A DNA stretch of 64,000 bases from Oscillospiraceae bacterium (GCA_022846095.1 AP025583.1:3249279-3313278), one strand, 5' to 3'. Counted from the first letter of the stretch, positions 25,290 to 36,101 are shown. Made by a program: numbers and translations. Notes: generated by a model not told the origin, from the letters alone.

Positions 25290-25565
25290 TCATACCCTCC
25301 TTAACTCTGCTCGGAAAGCGGCCAGCGCCCTCCGTATCTCGTTGTCGGACACCGGCAGCCCCTGTTCGATTTTATCCAGGGCCGGGTGCCCAAACTGCCC
25401 CGCGTGCGCGGCGTGCATCCGCTTTTTGCGCTTGGGGGCCGCTACCCGCCTGCCCTTGCCGTCGGCCAGCAGCAGGTAGGCCCCGTCCGTGTCCAGGACA
25501 CAGAAGACCTCGCCCTTGTCGCGGCCCGCCAGGGAGCGGACAATCTGTGCTTTCGAGATCTCCAT
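25290..25565 (-). CDS. KOW-domain RNA-binding protein (L14e-like)
   Basis: 91 residues. The N-terminal [20 protein letters not shown] matches the KOW/L14e-like fold that opens with a G-x-D-x-G turn, followed by a lysine/arginine patch ([12 protein letters not shown]). Clostridia regularly keep such a gene between map and infA; its function is unknown, presumably RNA or ribosome binding. Overlap-free but tightly packed (2 bp from map, 4 bp from infA), so co-translated. Confidence 0.8.
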   Translation of the reverse strand: MEISKAQIVRSLAGRDKGEVFCVLDTDGAYLLLADGKGRRVAAPKRKKRMHAAHAGQFGHPALDKIEQGLPVSDNEIRRALAAFRAELRRV

Positions 25566-25567
25566 GC

Positions 25568-26320
25568 TCAGTCTCCCGTCACGGTGAGCACCTCGGGCTC
25601 CCCGTCGGTGATAAGGATGGAGTTCTCATAGTGGGCCGCCAGACTGCCGTCCACGGTGACCGTGGTCCAGCCGTCCCCCAGCACCTTGACCCGCCAGTCC
25701 CCCAGGTTCACCATGGGCTCAACCGCGAGGGTCATGCCGCTCTGGAGCCGGGGGCCGTGGCCCGCCGGGCCAAAGTTGGGGACCTCGGGGGATTCATGGA
25801 GCTTGGCGCCCACGCCGTGGCCCACAAAGTCCCGCACCACCGAGCAGCCGTTTGCTTCCACATACTGCTGCACGGCGTGGGAGATGTCGTACACGCGGTT
25901 GCCCGCGCGCGCCATCCTGATCCCCTCCCAGAAGCTTTGTTCGGTGACCTGAATCAGGTGCCGGGCCTCTGCGGAGATCTCCCCGCAGGGGAAGGTGGCG
26001 CAGCAGTCGCCGTGGAAGCCGTCCAGACAGGCCCCCACGTCCACGCTGACGATGTCGCCCTCTTTCAGCTTCCGGTGGTCCGGGATGCCGTGGATGACGA
26101 CCTCGTTCACCGAGATGCAGGCCGAGGCAGGGAAGCCGTTGTAGTTCAGGAAGGACGGCTTGGCCCCGTGGCTCTCGATAAACTTGCGCACGGCCGCGTC
26201 AATCTCCAGGGTGGACACGCCCGGCGCGACCATACTGCCCGCCAGAGCGCGCGCCTGGGCGGTCAGCCTGCCGGCACGGCGCATTTTTTCAATCTCACGC
26301 GGAGATTTCAGGGAAATCAT
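25568..26320 (-). CDS. map: Methionine aminopeptidase, type I
   Basis: 250 residues from the ATG at 26320 (MISLKSPREIEKMRRAG). The five metal ligands are in place: Asp in VDVGACLDGFHGDCCATF (two), His in GHGVGAKLHE, Glu in AVEPMVN and Glu in AHYENSIL. Removes the initiator Met from new proteins in the cytoplasm. The start lies 7 bp after the adk stop with a poor ribosome site, which suggests translational coupling to adk. Confidence 0.96.
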   Translation of the reverse strand: MISLKSPREIEKMRRAGRLTAQARALAGSMVAPGVSTLEIDAAVRKFIESHGAKPSFLNYNGFPASACISVNEVVIHGIPDHRKLKEGDIVSVDVGACLDGFHGDCCATFPCGEISAEARHLIQVTEQSFWEGIRMARAGNRVYDISHAVQQYVEANGCSVVRDFVGHGVGAKLHESPEVPNFGPAGHGPRLQSGMTLAVEPMVNLGDWRVKVLGDGWTTVTVDGSLAAHYENSILITDGEPEVLTVTGD

Positions 26321-26327
26321 ATCCAAA

Positions 26328-26963
26328 TCAGTTCAACCCCAGTACATCCAGGACCGCCCTGTTGGTGGCCTCGATGCTGCCCATATCGGGCACATGCTTG
26401 ATGACGCCGCGCTCGGTGTAAAAGCCGAGCAGCGGCTCGGTCTCCTGGTGGTAGACCTCCAGGCGGTGCTTGACGGTCTCGGGCTTGTCGTCGTCCCGCT
26501 GGATGAGCGCGTGGCCGCACGTGTCGCAGATCCCCTCCTGCTTGGGGGGGACGTTGACCACGTGGTAGGTGGCCCCGCACTGGGGGCAGGCGCGCCTGCC
26601 CTCCATACGGACCTCGATGGCCTCGTCGGCAATCTCCAGCGAGATCGCCGCGTCGAACCGGATTCCGGCCTTTTCCAGGGCCTCGGCCTGGGCGATGGTG
26701 CGAGGCACCCCGTCCAGGATGTAGCCCTTCTCACAGTCGGGCTCGGCCAGCCGCTCCGCGACGATGCCGATGATGACCTCGTCGGGAACGAGCTTGCCGG
26801 CGTCCATGAAGGATTTGGCCTGGAGTCCCACGGGCGTGCCGTTTTTCACGGCGGCGCGCAGGATGTTTCCGGTGGAGATGGTGGGAATGCCGAGTTTTTT
26901 GCTGATGAGCTCTGCCTGCGTGCCTTTTCCGGCGCCGGGGGCGCCCAACAGAATCAGCTTCAT
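26328..26963 (-). CDS. adk: Adenylate kinase
   Basis: 211 residues. P-loop [12 protein letters not shown] at 5-16, LIDGVPRT-type core ([13 protein letters not shown]) and a long lid bearing a zinc-type CPQC...CDTC pair. Interconverts ATP + AMP and 2 ADP. Located between secY and map as in other Firmicutes. Confidence 0.97.
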   Translation of the reverse strand: MKLILLGAPGAGKGTQAELISKKLGIPTISTGNILRAAVKNGTPVGLQAKSFMDAGKLVPDEVIIGIVAERLAEPDCEKGYILDGVPRTIAQAEALEKAGIRFDAAISLEIADEAIEVRMEGRRACPQCGATYHVVNVPPKQEGICDTCGHALIQRDDDKPETVKHRLEVYHQETEPLLGFYTERGVIKHVPDMGSIEATNRAVLDVLGLN

Positions 26964-26982
26964 ACTCTTAAACCCCTCTCAA

Positions 26983-28308
26983 TTACTCGAGGAAGCCCTT
27001 GTAGTGCCGCATGAGCATCTGGGCCTCCAGTGCCTTCACGGTCTCCAGTGCGACGCCCACCACGATGATGATGGAGGTGCCGCCGATGGCCAGGCTGCCG
27101 TTATTGAGCACGCCGCCGGTGATGATGGGGGCGATGGCGATAACGGACAGGTAGAGCGCGCCGAACAGGGTGATCTTGTTGAGCACCTTGTGGATGAAGT
27201 CGGCGGTGGGCTTGCCGGGCCGGAAGCCGGGCACGAAGCCGCCGTTCTTCTTCAGGTTGTTGGCGATCTCCACGGGGTTAAACTGCATGGTGGCGTAGAA
27301 ATAGCTGAAGCCCAGGATGAGCAGGAAGTACACCACGATATAGATGACGCTGGTGGTGTCGAAAATCTTGAGGAAGGTGTGCCAGCCGGTGCCCTCCACC
27401 CGGGCCGCCGGCACGAAGGCGCCGATGGTGGCGGGCAGGGAGGCGATGGCCTGGGCGAAGATGATGGGCATGACGCCGGACATGCTCACCTTCATGGGGA
27501 TGTGGCTGGACTGGCCGCCGTACATCTTCCGGCCCACCACGCGCTTGGCGTACTGGACGGGGATGCGGCGCTCCGCGTTCTGGATGAACACGATAAAGAC
27601 CACCAGGGCCAGCATGCCGATGATGATGAGGGGGATGGCCCAGGGGGCCAGCACGAATGCCTCGGTGGGGTCCTTACCCGCCGCCCAGTCCTGCACGCCC
27701 ACGACCATGGAGCTGATCATGGACGGGCCGCGGGACACGATGCCCGCGAACAGGATGATGGAGATGCCGTTGCCGATGCCGAACTCGGTGATCTGCTCAC
27801 CCAGCCACATGACGAAGGCGGAGCCGGCGGTGAAGGTAAAGACGATGACGATGGCGGCCCAGATGCCGTTCACACCGGTGCTGTCGATGACGCCGTAGCT
27901 CTTGACCAGGGTGTAGTAGCCGAAGCCCTGCAGCAGGCCGATGCCCACGGTGACATAGCGGGTGATGGCGGCGATCTTCTTGCGGCCCTCCTCGCCGCCC
28001 TCTTTCTGGAGACGCTCCAGAGCGGGGATGGCGACGGTCAGCAGCTGCACGATGATGGAGCTGTTGATATAGGGCTGCACGCCCAGGGCAAAGACCGTGG
28101 CGTGGGAGAAGGCCGTGCCGTTCATGGCGCCCAGCAGGCCGAAGATGGTGCCGCTCATGGTGTTGAGCTGGTTGGAGAGCAGCTGGCCGTTGATGAAGGG
28201 GACGGGCACCGCGGAGCCCAAGCGGAAGATAAGCAGCGCGAACACCACAAACAGGAGCTTGCGGCGCAGCTCGGGCAGCTTCCAGGCGTTGCGGATGGTC
28301 TCTATCAC
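26983..28308 (-). CDS. secY: Preprotein translocase subunit SecY
   Basis: 441 residues with ten hydrophobic helices; signature stretches RLGSAVPVPFINGQ, ALGVQPYINSSIIVQLLTVAIP and IPMKVSMSGVMPIIFAQAI are those of the SecYEG channel. Inner-membrane pore for secreted and membrane proteins. Its ATG immediately follows the rplO stop, so the two are coupled. Confidence 0.98.
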   Translation of the reverse strand: MIETIRNAWKLPELRRKLLFVVFALLIFRLGSAVPVPFINGQLLSNQLNTMSGTIFGLLGAMNGTAFSHATVFALGVQPYINSSIIVQLLTVAIPALERLQKEGGEEGRKKIAAITRYVTVGIGLLQGFGYYTLVKSYGVIDSTGVNGIWAAIVIVFTFTAGSAFVMWLGEQITEFGIGNGISIILFAGIVSRGPSMISSMVVGVQDWAAGKDPTEAFVLAPWAIPLIIIGMLALVVFIVFIQNAERRIPVQYAKRVVGRKMYGGQSSHIPMKVSMSGVMPIIFAQAIASLPATIGAFVPAARVEGTGWHTFLKIFDTTSVIYIVVYFLLILGFSYFYATMQFNPVEIANNLKKNGGFVPGFRPGKPTADFIHKVLNKITLFGALYLSVIAIAPIITGGVLNNGSLAIGGTSIIIVVGVALETVKALEAQMLMRHYKGFLE

Positions 28309-28749
28309 TTAGACCACCTCAGCCTTCCCGCCTGCCGCTTCGATCTTCTCCTTCGCACTGGCGGAGAAAGCGGAGGCACGGACGGTGAGCTTTTTAGTCA
28401 GAGTGCCGTTGCCCAGGATTTTGACGCCGTACTCACACTTGGAGAGGATACCCTTTTCCAGCAGGTCGCAGACGTTCACGGTAGCGCCGTCCTCAAATTT
28501 GTTGAGGGCGGAGACGTTGATGGCCTCCACGCGCTCGGCGAAGATGTTGTTGAAGCCGCGCTTGGGCAGGCGGCGGGCCAGAGGCATCTGGCCGCCCTCG
28601 AAGCCGACGCGGACGCCGCCGCCGGAGCGGGCCTTCTGGCCCTTATGGCCGCGGCCGGCAGTCTTGCCGTTGCCGGAGCCGGAGCCGCGCCCCTTGCGGT
28701 ATGCCTTGGGGTTGGAGCCGGGGGCGGGAGAAAGTTCATGCAGATTCAT
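28309..28749 (-). CDS. rplO: 50S ribosomal protein L15
   Basis: 146 residues, [22 protein letters not shown] start and the glycine/arginine-rich [22 protein letters not shown] segment typical of L15, which threads into the 23S core. Complete. Confidence 0.98.
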   Translation of the reverse strand: MNLHELSPAPGSNPKAYRKGRGSGSGNGKTAGRGHKGQKARSGGGVRVGFEGGQMPLARRLPKRGFNNIFAERVEAINVSALNKFEDGATVNVCDLLEKGILSKCEYGVKILGNGTLTKKLTVRASAFSASAKEKIEAAGGKAEVV

Positions 28750-28763
28750 TGACGCGCACCTCC

Positions 28764-28946
28764 TTACTTTTCCTCGGTGACCTGGAGCAGGTAGCCGATG
28801 TGGGCAATCTTGCCCCGGGTGGCCTGGTTGTCGGGCTGTACGGTCTTATCACCGATCTTGCGGAGCCCCAGGGCCTCGGCGGTCGCCTTATGCTTGGCGA
28901 TGCGGCCGTTCAGGCTCTTGACCAGCGTAATATTCAGGTTAGCCAT
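28764..28946 (-). CDS. rpmD: 50S ribosomal protein L30
   Basis: 60 residues, full length for bacterial L30 ([24 protein letters not shown]). Lies between rpsE and rplO in the standard order. Confidence 0.97.
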   Translation of the reverse strand: MANLNITLVKSLNGRIAKHKATAEALGLRKIGDKTVQPDNQATRGKIAHIGYLLQVTEEK

Positions 28947-28961
28947 TTCGCATAGCCCTCC

Positions 28962-29462
28962 TTAACCTAAGATCTCTTCCACGCTCTTGCCGCGGATACG
29001 GGCCACTTCCTCGGGCCCCCGGAGGGACTTGAGGCCCACCATGGTGGCGGCGACCACGTTCTGAGGATTGTTGGAGCGCAGGCACTTGGTGTAAATATCG
29101 CGGACGCCCGCGGTCTCCAGCACGGCGCGCACGGGGCCGCCGGCGATCACGCCGGTACCGGCGGGAGCGGGCTTGAGGAGCACGCGGCCGGCGCCGAACT
29201 CGCCGATGACCTCGTGGGGGATGGTGGTGCCGGACAGGCTGATGGTCACCATGTTCTTCTTGGCGTCCTCGATGCCCTTGCGGATGGCCTCGGGCACCTC
29301 GGCGGCCTTGCCCAGGCCGAAGCCCACGCGGCCCTTCTCGTCGCCCACGACCATGAGCGCGGCGAACTTGAAGATACGGCCGCCCTTGACGGTCTTGGAA
29401 ACGCGGTTCAGAGAAACGAGCTTCTCGGTGAACTCGCTGGGTTCTCTTTCAAATCTAGCCAT
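28962..29462 (-). CDS. rpsE: 30S ribosomal protein S5
   Basis: 166 residues. Double-stranded RNA-binding N-domain ([27 protein letters not shown]) and the [15 protein letters not shown] loop. S5 helps fidelity and mRNA unwinding at the 30S entry. Complete. Confidence 0.98.
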   Translation of the reverse strand: MARFEREPSEFTEKLVSLNRVSKTVKGGRIFKFAALMVVGDEKGRVGFGLGKAAEVPEAIRKGIEDAKKNMVTISLSGTTIPHEVIGEFGAGRVLLKPAPAGTGVIAGGPVRAVLETAGVRDIYTKCLRSNNPQNVVAATMVGLKSLRGPEEVARIRGKSVEEILG

Positions 29463-29477
29463 TTCGTTCTCCTCCCG

Positions 29478-29837
29478 TTAAAATTCCAGGCCGCCCTCGC
29501 GGGCGCCCTCGGCCAGGGCCTGCACGCGGCCGTGGTAGACATAGCCGCCGCGGTCAAAGACGACGGCGGTGATGCCGGCGGCCTTGGCGCGCTCAGCCAC
29601 GGTCTGGCCGACCTTCTTGGCGGCCTCGCAGCCGGAGCCCTTGCCCTCGAAATCCTTCTCCAGGGAGGAAGCGGCGACCAGGGTCTTGCCCGCCACATCG
29701 TCGATGATCTGGGCGTAGATGTTGGTGCCGCTGCGGAACACGTTGAGACGGGGCCTCTCGGGCGTGCCGGAGATTTTTCCGCGCACGCGCTTATGACGCT
29801 TAAGCCGCTGGGCGTTGGTATCGGGTCTGTTGATCAT
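29478..29837 (-). CDS. rplR: 50S ribosomal protein L18
   Basis: 119 residues; [23 protein letters not shown] and the C-terminal [26 protein letters not shown] are diagnostic. Binds 5S rRNA in the central protuberance. Confidence 0.98.
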   Translation of the reverse strand: MINRPDTNAQRLKRHKRVRGKISGTPERPRLNVFRSGTNIYAQIIDDVAGKTLVAASSLEKDFEGKGSGCEAAKKVGQTVAERAKAAGITAVVFDRGGYVYHGRVQALAEGAREGGLEF

Positions 29838-29851
29838 AGTGGCACACCTCC

Positions 29852-30400
29852 TTATTTCTTCTTGACGCCGGTCTTGCCTTCCTTGCGGCGGATGACCTCG
29901 TCAGTGTATTTGATCCCCTTGCCCTTGTAAGGCTCGGGCGGACGTTTCTCTCTCACTTCGGCGGCGAACTGGCCGACCTTCTGCTTGTCGGCGCCGCTGA
30001 TGATAATCTTGTTGGGGCCGGGCACGTCGATGGTGATGCCCTCGATCTCCTCCATGATGACCTGATGGGAGAAGCCCAGGTTCATGACCAGCTTCTTGCC
30101 GTCCTTCGCCACACGGTAGCCCACGCCGTTCACATCCAGCTCCTTCTTGAAGCCCTCGGTGACGCCCGTAATCATGTTGCTGAGCAGGGTGCGGGTCAGG
30201 CCGTGCAGGGAGCGGTTCTCCTTGGCGTCGTTGGGACGGGTGACGTGCAGCTCGCCGCCCTCCTGGGCGATGGTCATATTGGGGTGGAGCTGCTGGGTGA
30301 GGGTGCCCTTGGGGCCCTTCACGGTAACCAGGTTGCTCCCTTCGATCTTCACTTCCACGCCGGCGGGGATGGAGATCGGCATTCTTCCGATTCTAGACAT
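29852..30400 (-). CDS. rplF: 50S ribosomal protein L6
   Basis: 182 residues, [17 protein letters not shown] at the start and [22 protein letters not shown] near the end. L6 lies at the base of the stalk near the GTPase centre. Complete. Confidence 0.98.
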   Translation of the reverse strand: MSRIGRMPISIPAGVEVKIEGSNLVTVKGPKGTLTQQLHPNMTIAQEGGELHVTRPNDAKENRSLHGLTRTLLSNMITGVTEGFKKELDVNGVGYRVAKDGKKLVMNLGFSHQVIMEEIEGITIDVPGPNKIIISGADKQKVGQFAAEVREKRPPEPYKGKGIKYTDEVIRRKEGKTGVKKK

Positions 30401-30415
30401 TTCTAATCTCCCTCC

Positions 30416-30814
30416 TTACCACACAAACGCAAGGACCTCGCCGCCGACATGGGCAGCGCGGGCCGCCTTGTCGGTCATGACGCCCTTGGACGTGGACACG
30501 ATTGCGATACCCAGGCCGCGCAGCACGCGGGGCAGCTCCTCGGCGCCCGCATAGACGCGCAGGCCGGGCTTGGAAACGCGGCGCAGGCCGGTGATGACCT
30601 TTTCCTTGCCGGCGTTGTACTTCAGCGTGACGCGGATCACGCCCTGGGTGCCATCGTCGATGAGCTGGAAGTTCTTGATATAGCCCTCATCCAGCAGGAT
30701 CTGCGCGATGGACTTCTTCATGTTGGACGCAGGCACGTCCACGGTGTCATGCTTGGCATTGTTCGCGTTGCGGATGCGGGTGAGCATATCCGCAACAGGA
30801 TCGGTAATATGCAT
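30416..30814 (-). CDS. rpsH: 30S ribosomal protein S8
   Basis: 132 residues with [14 protein letters not shown] at the start and [27 protein letters not shown] at the end. Binds 16S helix 21 and, in many bacteria, represses the spc operon. Complete. Confidence 0.98.
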   Translation of the reverse strand: MHITDPVADMLTRIRNANNAKHDTVDVPASNMKKSIAQILLDEGYIKNFQLIDDGTQGVIRVTLKYNAGKEKVITGLRRVSKPGLRVYAGAEELPRVLRGLGIAIVSTSKGVMTDKAARAAHVGGEVLAFVW

Positions 30815-30942
30815 GAGTGTTACCTCCTATTAGAGTTACGGGCTTCGCCCGTATAGACGGTAAGGTATCGGAATTTGCGGTTCCGACCTGTTAACCGCCT
30901 TGCCGGGGGATTTCAAACGACCGGGGAAGAGGCGGGCTGGTT

Positions 30943-31128
30943 TTACCAGCTCGCCTTCTTCACGCCGGGGATCTGACCTTTGTAAGCCAGCTCGCGGAAG
31001 CAGATACGGCAGATGCCGTAGTCGCGCAGGTAGGCGTGGGGCCGGCCGCAGATCTTGCAGCGGTTGTAGCCGCGGCTGGAGAACTTGGGCGTGCGCTGCT
31101 GCTTGAGAATCATAGACTTTTTCGCCAT
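30943..31128 (-). CDS. rpsN: 30S ribosomal protein S14, zinc type
   Basis: 61 residues from ATG 31128 ([16 protein letters not shown]). The short form with the zinc pairs CKIC and CRIC is usual in Firmicutes. Lies between rplE and rpsH. 128 bp separate it from rpsH. Confidence 0.97.
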   Translation of the reverse strand: MAKKSMILKQQRTPKFSSRGYNRCKICGRPHAYLRDYGICRICFRELAYKGQIPGVKKASW

Positions 31129-31141
31129 ACGTTTTGCCTCC

Positions 31142-31696
31142 TTAGCGGGCGAAGGGAGCGCCGATGAGCGAGAGCAGCTCCTTGGCCTCTTCGTCAGAAT
31201 GCGCGGTGGTGCACAGCACAATGTCCATGCCGCGGATCTTGTCGATTTTGTCGTACTCGATCTCGGGGAAGATGAGCTGCTCCTTCACGCCCAGGGCATA
31301 GTTGCCGCGGCCGTCGAAGGCGTTGGGGTTGATGCCGCGGAAGTCGCGCACGCGGGGCAGGGCCACGTTAAACAGGCGGTCCAAAAACTCCCACATGCGG
31401 TCGCCCCGGAGGGTGACCTTCGCGCCGATGGGCATGCCCTCGCGCAGCTTGAAGTTGGCCACGGACTTCTTGGCCTTGGTGATGATGGCCTTCTGGCCGG
31501 TGATCTTGGTCAGATCGCCCACGACGGCCTCCAGCACCTTGGCGTTGTCCCGGGCCTCGCCGCAGCCGCAGTTGACGACGATCTTGTCCAGGCGGGGAAT
31601 CTGCATGGGGCTCTTGTAGCCGAACTTCTGCATCAGAGCAGGAGCGACCTCGGCCTGGTACTTCGCTTTCAGGTTGGGCATTTTCTTGTCAGCCAT
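31142..31696 (-). CDS. rplE: 50S ribosomal protein L5
   Basis: 184 residues from ATG 31696, eight bases after GGAGGAG; an in-frame GTG nine bases earlier overlaps the ribosome site and is unlikely. Motifs [13 protein letters not shown] and [16 protein letters not shown] are those of L5, a 5S rRNA-binding protein. Confidence 0.97.
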   Translation of the reverse strand: MADKKMPNLKAKYQAEVAPALMQKFGYKSPMQIPRLDKIVVNCGCGEARDNAKVLEAVVGDLTKITGQKAIITKAKKSVANFKLREGMPIGAKVTLRGDRMWEFLDRLFNVALPRVRDFRGINPNAFDGRGNYALGVKEQLIFPEIEYDKIDKIRGMDIVLCTTAHSDEEAKELLSLIGAPFAR

Positions 31697-31715
31697 GGAA
31701 TTCACTCCTCCTCTC

Positions 31716-32033
31716 TTAGATTTCGGCGCCGCACTTCTTGCAGACGCGGACCTTCTTGCCGTCGGCCAGCACCTTGTGGGCGGGCCGGGTGGGCTTGTCG
31801 CACTTGGGGCACACGCGCTGCACCTTGCAGGCGTACACGGGGGCTTCCTTCTTGATGATGCCGCCCTGCTCGCCCTGCTTGCGGGGCTTGGTGTGGCGGG
31901 AGACGATGTTGACCTTCTCCACGACGACCTTGGCGTCCTTGGGGAATACCTCCAGGACCTTGCCCTTCTTGCCCTTGTCCTTACCGGACAGGACGATGAC
32001 GGTATCGTCCTTCTTGATGCTCATTTTGTTCAT
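31716..32033 (-). CDS. rplX: 50S ribosomal protein L24
   Basis: 105 residues. KOW motif in [22 protein letters not shown], then a C-terminal zinc-type CPKC...CKKC pair found in many Gram-positive L24 proteins. An early assembly protein at the tunnel exit. Confidence 0.97.
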   Translation of the reverse strand: MNKMSIKKDDTVIVLSGKDKGKKGKVLEVFPKDAKVVVEKVNIVSRHTKPRKQGEQGGIIKKEAPVYACKVQRVCPKCDKPTRPAHKVLADGKKVRVCKKCGAEI

Positions 32034-32049
32034 GTCTACTCCTACCCCC

Positions 32050-32418
32050 TTACAGCACTTCGGGAGCCAGAGACAGGATCTTCATGTAATCCTTGTCACG
32101 CAGCTCGCGGGCCACGGGCCCAAAGATGCGGGTCCCGCGGGGATTCTTGTCGTCCTTGATGAGGACGGCGGCATTGTCGTCGAAACGCACGTAGCTGCCG
32201 TCGGCGCGGCGGATGCCCTTGGCGGAGCGGACGATAACGGCCTTGACGACCTCGCCCTTCTTCACCGTGCCGCCGGGCTGGGCCTTGCGCACGCTGGCCA
32301 CAACGACGTCGCCGATGTTGCCGTACTTGCGCTTGGAGCCGCCCAGCACGCGGATGGTCTTAATTTCCTTGGCGCCGGTGTTATCGGCAACCTTCAGGTA
32401 AGTTTCCTGCTGAATCAT
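32050..32418 (-). CDS. rplN: 50S ribosomal protein L14
   Basis: 122 residues, [19 protein letters not shown] start and [20 protein letters not shown] end, both invariant for L14 at the subunit interface. Confidence 0.98.
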   Translation of the reverse strand: MIQQETYLKVADNTGAKEIKTIRVLGGSKRKYGNIGDVVVASVRKAQPGGTVKKGEVVKAVIVRSAKGIRRADGSYVRFDDNAAVLIKDDKNPRGTRIFGPVARELRDKDYMKILSLAPEVL

Positions 32419-32430
32419 TCCGGCACCTCC

Positions 32431-32691
32431 TTACTTCGCTTTTTCGATGATTTCGACCACGCGCCAACGCTTGTCCTTGGACAGCGGGCGGGTCTCCATG
32501 ACCTTCACGCGGTCACCCACACCGCACTCGTTGTTCTCGTCGTGGGCTTTGAGCTTATAGGTTCTCTTGACAATCTTCTTGTACAGGGGATGGGCCACAC
32601 GGTCAGCCACGGCCACCACGACGGTTTTGTCCATCTTATCGGAGACCACCAGGCCGACTCTGGTCTTACGGGAAGAAGTTCTGTTTTCCAT
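32431..32691 (-). CDS. rpsQ: 30S ribosomal protein S17
   Basis: 86 residues; OB fold with [27 protein letters not shown] and MSGDRVKV-like [25 protein letters not shown]. Complete. Confidence 0.98.
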   Translation of the reverse strand: MENRTSSRKTRVGLVVSDKMDKTVVVAVADRVAHPLYKKIVKRTYKLKAHDENNECGVGDRVKVMETRPLSKDKRWRVVEIIEKAK

Positions 32692-32707
32692 CTTCTATTC
32701 CTCCTTC

Positions 32708-32908
32708 TTATCGGCCTGCGAGCTGCTGCTCACGGATAATGGTCTTGACTCGGGCAATATCCTTCTTGACCTCGGCGATCTTGATGGGGTTGTCGAGCTG
32801 GTTGGTGGCATGCTGAAGACGGAGCTGGAACAGGTCCTTCTTCAGGTCGCCCAGCTTGGCCTCAAGCTCGGCGGCGCTCATCTTGCGGACTTCATTTGCC
32901 TTCATCAT
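32708..32908 (-). CDS. rpmC: 50S ribosomal protein L29
   Basis: 66 residues (65 if the second of two adjacent ATGs is used). KANEVRKMSAAELEAKLGDLKKDLFQLRLQHATNQ is the L29 helical hairpin near the tunnel exit. The start overlaps the rplP stop as TAATG. Confidence 0.97.
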   Translation of the reverse strand: MMKANEVRKMSAAELEAKLGDLKKDLFQLRLQHATNQLDNPIKIAEVKKDIARVKTIIREQQLAGR

Positions 32909-33342
32909 TATTCACCACCATTCTCGGTCTCGGCGGTCTCTTTCTTCACAATCTTGCACTTGACGGGCAGCTTGTGGGAGGCGAGACGCAGTGCCTCGCG
33001 GGCGGTCTCCTCGGAGACGCCGGCGATCTCGAACATGACGCGGCCGGGCTTGACCACGGCCACCCAGTACTCGGGGGAGCCCTTGCCGGAGCCCATGCGG
33101 GTCTCGGCGGGCTTCTCGGTAACCGGCTTGTCGGGGAAAATCTTGATCCAGACCTTGCCGCCGCGCTTGGTGTGGCGGGTCATGGCGATACGGGCGGCCT
33201 CGATCTGGTTGGAGGTGATCCAGCAGGGCTCGGTGGCCTGCAGACCCCACTCACCGTAGGTGACGGTGTTGCCGCGCATGGCCTTGCCCTTCATGCGCCC
33301 GCGGTGCACGCGGCGGTATTTCACTCTCTTAGGCAGCAGCAT
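32908..33342 (-). CDS. rplP: 50S ribosomal protein L16
   Basis: 144 residues, [21 protein letters not shown] at the start, [23 protein letters not shown] in the core. Contacts A-site tRNA. The start overlaps the rpsC stop by one base (TAATG), so translation is coupled. Confidence 0.98.
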   Translation of the reverse strand: MLLPKRVKYRRVHRGRMKGKAMRGNTVTYGEWGLQATEPCWITSNQIEAARIAMTRHTKRGGKVWIKIFPDKPVTEKPAETRMGSGKGSPEYWVAVVKPGRVMFEIAGVSEETAREALRLASHKLPVKCKIVKKETAETENGGE

Positions 33343-34298
33343 TAGTTGGAGCCTCCTTCCTTAGGAGCGGCGGGCGCCTGGCCGGCAGGCCGGGGACCGC
33401 CCTGAGGACGATTATTGTTGTAGCCGCCCTGGGGACGGCCCTGGTTGTAGCCACCCTGGCCGGCGGGGCGCTGGCCGTAGCCGCCCTGGCCCTGGGGACG
33501 GCCCTGGTTGTAGCCGCCCTGGCCGGCGGGACGCTGGCCGTAGCCGCCCTGGCGCTGGCCGCCGAAGCCGCCGGGACGGCGGTCGCCGTCGCGCCGGTCG
33601 TTGCGGCGGCGCTCGGGCCGCTCTTTAAAGTTCTTGGTGTCCATGGTGCGGGGGGTGGTGCGCAGGCTCTGGGAGAGCACCTCGCCCTTGTAGATCCACA
33701 CCTTCACGCCGATGCGGCCGTAGGTGGTGGCGGCCTCCGCGAAGCCGTAGTCGATGTCGGCGCGCAGGGTCTGCAGGGGGATGGTGCCGTCGTGGTAGTG
33801 CTCCACGCGGGCGATCTCCGCGCCGCCCAGGCGGCCGGACACGCAGGTCTTGATGCCGCGGGCGCCCATGCGCATGGCGCGGCCCATGGCGTTCTTCATG
33901 GCGCGGCGGAAGCCGATGCGCTTCTCCAGCTGGGCGGCGATGTTCTCGGCCACCAGCTGCGCGTTCATATCGGCGCTCTTGACCTCCACAATGTTCAGGG
34001 CCACGCTCTTGCCGATCATCTTCTCCAGGGTCAGGCGCAGGCGCTCGATGTCGGCGCCGCCCTTGCCGATGACCACGCCGGGGCGGGCGCAGTGCAGGTA
34101 GATGCGCACCTTGGCGTTGTCGCGCTCGATCTCAATCTTGGGGATACCGGCGGAATACAGGGTCTTCTTCAGGTAGTCCCGGATCTTCTTGTCCTCGACC
34201 AGCAGGTCGCCGACCTTCTCGTTACGGGCATACCAGCGGGAGTCCCAATCCTTAATGACGCCCACGCGCAGGCCGTGGGGATTTACTTTTTGTCCCAT
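33342..34298 (-). CDS. rpsC: 30S ribosomal protein S3 with long Gly/Tyr/Gln/Arg repeat tail
   Basis: 318 residues. Residues 1-217 are a normal S3 ([15 protein letters not shown]-type core [29 protein letters not shown]; the mRNA-entry tunnel helicase site). From about 218 a tail not found in ordinary S3 begins: first a charged linker rich in Arg and Asp (about 226-241), then imperfect repeats of [10 protein letters not shown] and [10 protein letters not shown] (249-300), then Pro/Ala/Lys. The frame is clean and the stop overlaps rplP, so the tail is translated. RGG/YG-rich tails in other proteins bind RNA and are disordered; a role in mRNA or ribosome clustering is inference. Confidence 0.96.
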   Translation of the reverse strand: MGQKVNPHGLRVGVIKDWDSRWYARNEKVGDLLVEDKKIRDYLKKTLYSAGIPKIEIERDNAKVRIYLHCARPGVVIGKGGADIERLRLTLEKMIGKSVALNIVEVKSADMNAQLVAENIAAQLEKRIGFRRAMKNAMGRAMRMGARGIKTCVSGRLGGAEIARVEHYHDGTIPLQTLRADIDYGFAEAATTYGRIGVKVWIYKGEVLSQSLRTTPRTMDTKNFKERPERRRNDRRDGDRRPGGFGGQRQGGYGQRPAGQGGYNQGRPQGQGGYGQRPAGQGGYNQGRPQGGYNNNRPQGGPRPAGQAPAAPKEGGSN

Positions 34299-34313
34299 AC
34301 TGTTCCTCCTCCC

Positions 34314-34646
34314 TTAGCGCTCAGCCACGGCGATGGTGATGTGGGAAGTGCGCTTGTTGATCCGGTAGGCCCGGCCCTGGGCCCGGGGCATCATCCGCTT
34401 GATGATGGGGCCGGGGCAGGCAAAGACCTCGGACACGTACAGCTTCTCAGGATCCATCGAGTGGTTGTTCTCCGCGTTGGACGCGGCGCTCTTGAGGAGC
34501 TTGAGCATAAGCTCGCTGGCCGCCTTGGGGGTGGCCATGAGGATGGCGTTGGCCTGTGCCACGCTCTTGCCGCGGATCAGGTCGCAGACAATCTGGACCT
34601 TGCGGGGAGAGATGCGGGCATATCTCAGATGTGCTTTAGCTTCCAT
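34314..34646 (-). CDS. rplV: 50S ribosomal protein L22
   Basis: 110 residues; [24 protein letters not shown] start and [20 protein letters not shown] end, including the beta-hairpin that lines the exit tunnel and is the macrolide-resistance site. Confidence 0.98.
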   Translation of the reverse strand: MEAKAHLRYARISPRKVQIVCDLIRGKSVAQANAILMATPKAASELMLKLLKSAASNAENNHSMDPEKLYVSEVFACPGPIIKRMMPRAQGRAYRINKRTSHITIAVAER

Positions 34647-34661
34647 TCTACTCTCTCCTCC

Positions 34662-34934
34662 TTACTTGCCGGATTTGGCGCCGGCGTGACCCCGGAAGGT
34701 ACGGGTGGGGGCGAACTCGCCCAGCTTGTGGCCCACCATGTCCTCGGTCACGTACACGGGCACGTGCTTGCGCCCGTCATGCACGGCAAAGGTGTGTCCG
34801 ACGAAGGAGGGGAAGATGGTGGAGGCGCGGCTCCAGGTCTTGAGCACCTTCTTCTCGCCGGTCTTGTTCATGTCGTCGACCCGCTTCAGCAGCTCGGGAG
34901 CGCAAAAGGGGCCTTTCTTGATACTTCTGCTCAT
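34662..34934 (-). CDS. rpsS: 30S ribosomal protein S19
   Basis: 90 residues, [19 protein letters not shown] start and [35 protein letters not shown] core. Head of the 30S, next to S13. Complete. Confidence 0.98.
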   Translation of the reverse strand: MSRSIKKGPFCAPELLKRVDDMNKTGEKKVLKTWSRASTIFPSFVGHTFAVHDGRKHVPVYVTEDMVGHKLGEFAPTRTFRGHAGAKSGK

Positions 34935-34949
34935 CTTTTACTGCCTCCC

Positions 34950-35786
34950 TTACTTCGCACCGCGGTGCTTGACGATGAACTGCTCGGTGGGGTTCTTCTT
35001 CTTACGGGTCTTGTAACCCATCGCAGGCTTGCCCCAGGGAGTGACAGGTCCGGGACGGCCCACGGGGCTCTTGCCCTCGCCGCCGCCGTGGGGGTGGTCA
35101 CAGGGGTTCATGACGCTGCCGCGGACGGTGGGCCGCCAGCCCATGTGGCGCTTCCGGCCGGCCTTGCCGAGCTGGATGTTGCCGTGGTCGGTGTTGCCGA
35201 CCTGGCCGATGCAGGCCTTGCACTCCTCGCGCACATAGCGCACCTCGCCGGAGGGCAGGCGCACCTGGGCCATGCCGTTCTCCTTGGCCATCAGCTGGGC
35301 GGAGACGCCGGCGCTGCGCACCAGCTGGGCGCCCTTGCCGGGGTAGAGCTCGATGTTGTGGATGAGCTCGCCGGTGGGGATGTTGGCGATGGGCAGGCAG
35401 TTGCCGGGCAGGATGTCGGCCTGGGGGCCGGAGACAATCTTGTGGCCGGCCTTCAGGCCCACGGGAGCCAGGATATAGGCCTTCTCGCCGTCCTCATACT
35501 GGATGAGGGCGATGTTGGCGGAGCGGTTGGGGTCGTACTCCAGGCGCAGCACGGTGGCCACGTCGCCGTCACGCTGGCGCTTGAAGTCGATGATGCGGTA
35601 CTTCTTCTTGTTGCCGCCGCCGCGGTGGCGGACGGTGATGCGGCCGTAGCTGTTGCGCCCGGCGTTCTTTTTCAGGCTCTCGGTCAGGCTGCGCTCGGGC
35701 TTGGCCTTCTTGTCGATGCCCTCGAAGGCGCTCACCGTCATGTGGCGGCGGGAGGGCGTCGTGGGCTTATAAGTTCTAATAGCCAT
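34950..35786 (-). CDS. rplB: 50S ribosomal protein L2
   Basis: 278 residues, with the peptidyl-transferase-centre loop [29 protein letters not shown] containing the conserved His. Full length. Confidence 0.98.
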   Translation of the reverse strand: MAIRTYKPTTPSRRHMTVSAFEGIDKKAKPERSLTESLKKNAGRNSYGRITVRHRGGGNKKKYRIIDFKRQRDGDVATVLRLEYDPNRSANIALIQYEDGEKAYILAPVGLKAGHKIVSGPQADILPGNCLPIANIPTGELIHNIELYPGKGAQLVRSAGVSAQLMAKENGMAQVRLPSGEVRYVREECKACIGQVGNTDHGNIQLGKAGRKRHMGWRPTVRGSVMNPCDHPHGGGEGKSPVGRPGPVTPWGKPAMGYKTRKKKNPTEQFIVKHRGAK

Positions 35787-35801
35787 TGTTCATTCTCCTC
35801 C

Positions 35802-36101
35802 TTACACCATGCCTTCGAAGAACTCGATGGTCTTGGAGTCCTCGGTGAGGGTGACCATGGCCTTCTTCCAGGAGGGACGGCGGCCGGCGGGGTAACGGCC
35901 GTTGCGCTTCTCCTTGCCCTGCATGTTCAGGGTGTTGACCTTGGCGACCTTGACGCCGAAGATCTCCTCGACGGCCTTGGCAATTTCAATCTTGTTCGCG
36001 CGCTTGGCCACCTCGAAGGTGTATTTCTTCATCTCGGTCGCGGCCATGGACTGCTCGGTGATGATGGGGCGCTTAATAATGTCATAAGCGGTGGTAGCCA
36101 T
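35802..36101 (-). CDS. rplW: 50S ribosomal protein L23
   Basis: 99 residues; [47 protein letters not shown] is the L23 fold at the tunnel exit, the docking site for SRP and trigger factor. The start overlaps the rplD stop (TAATG). Confidence 0.98.
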   Translation of the reverse strand: MATTAYDIIKRPIITEQSMAATEMKKYTFEVAKRANKIEIAKAVEEIFGVKVAKVNTLNMQGKEKRNGRYPAGRRPSWKKAMVTLTEDSKTIEFFEGMV

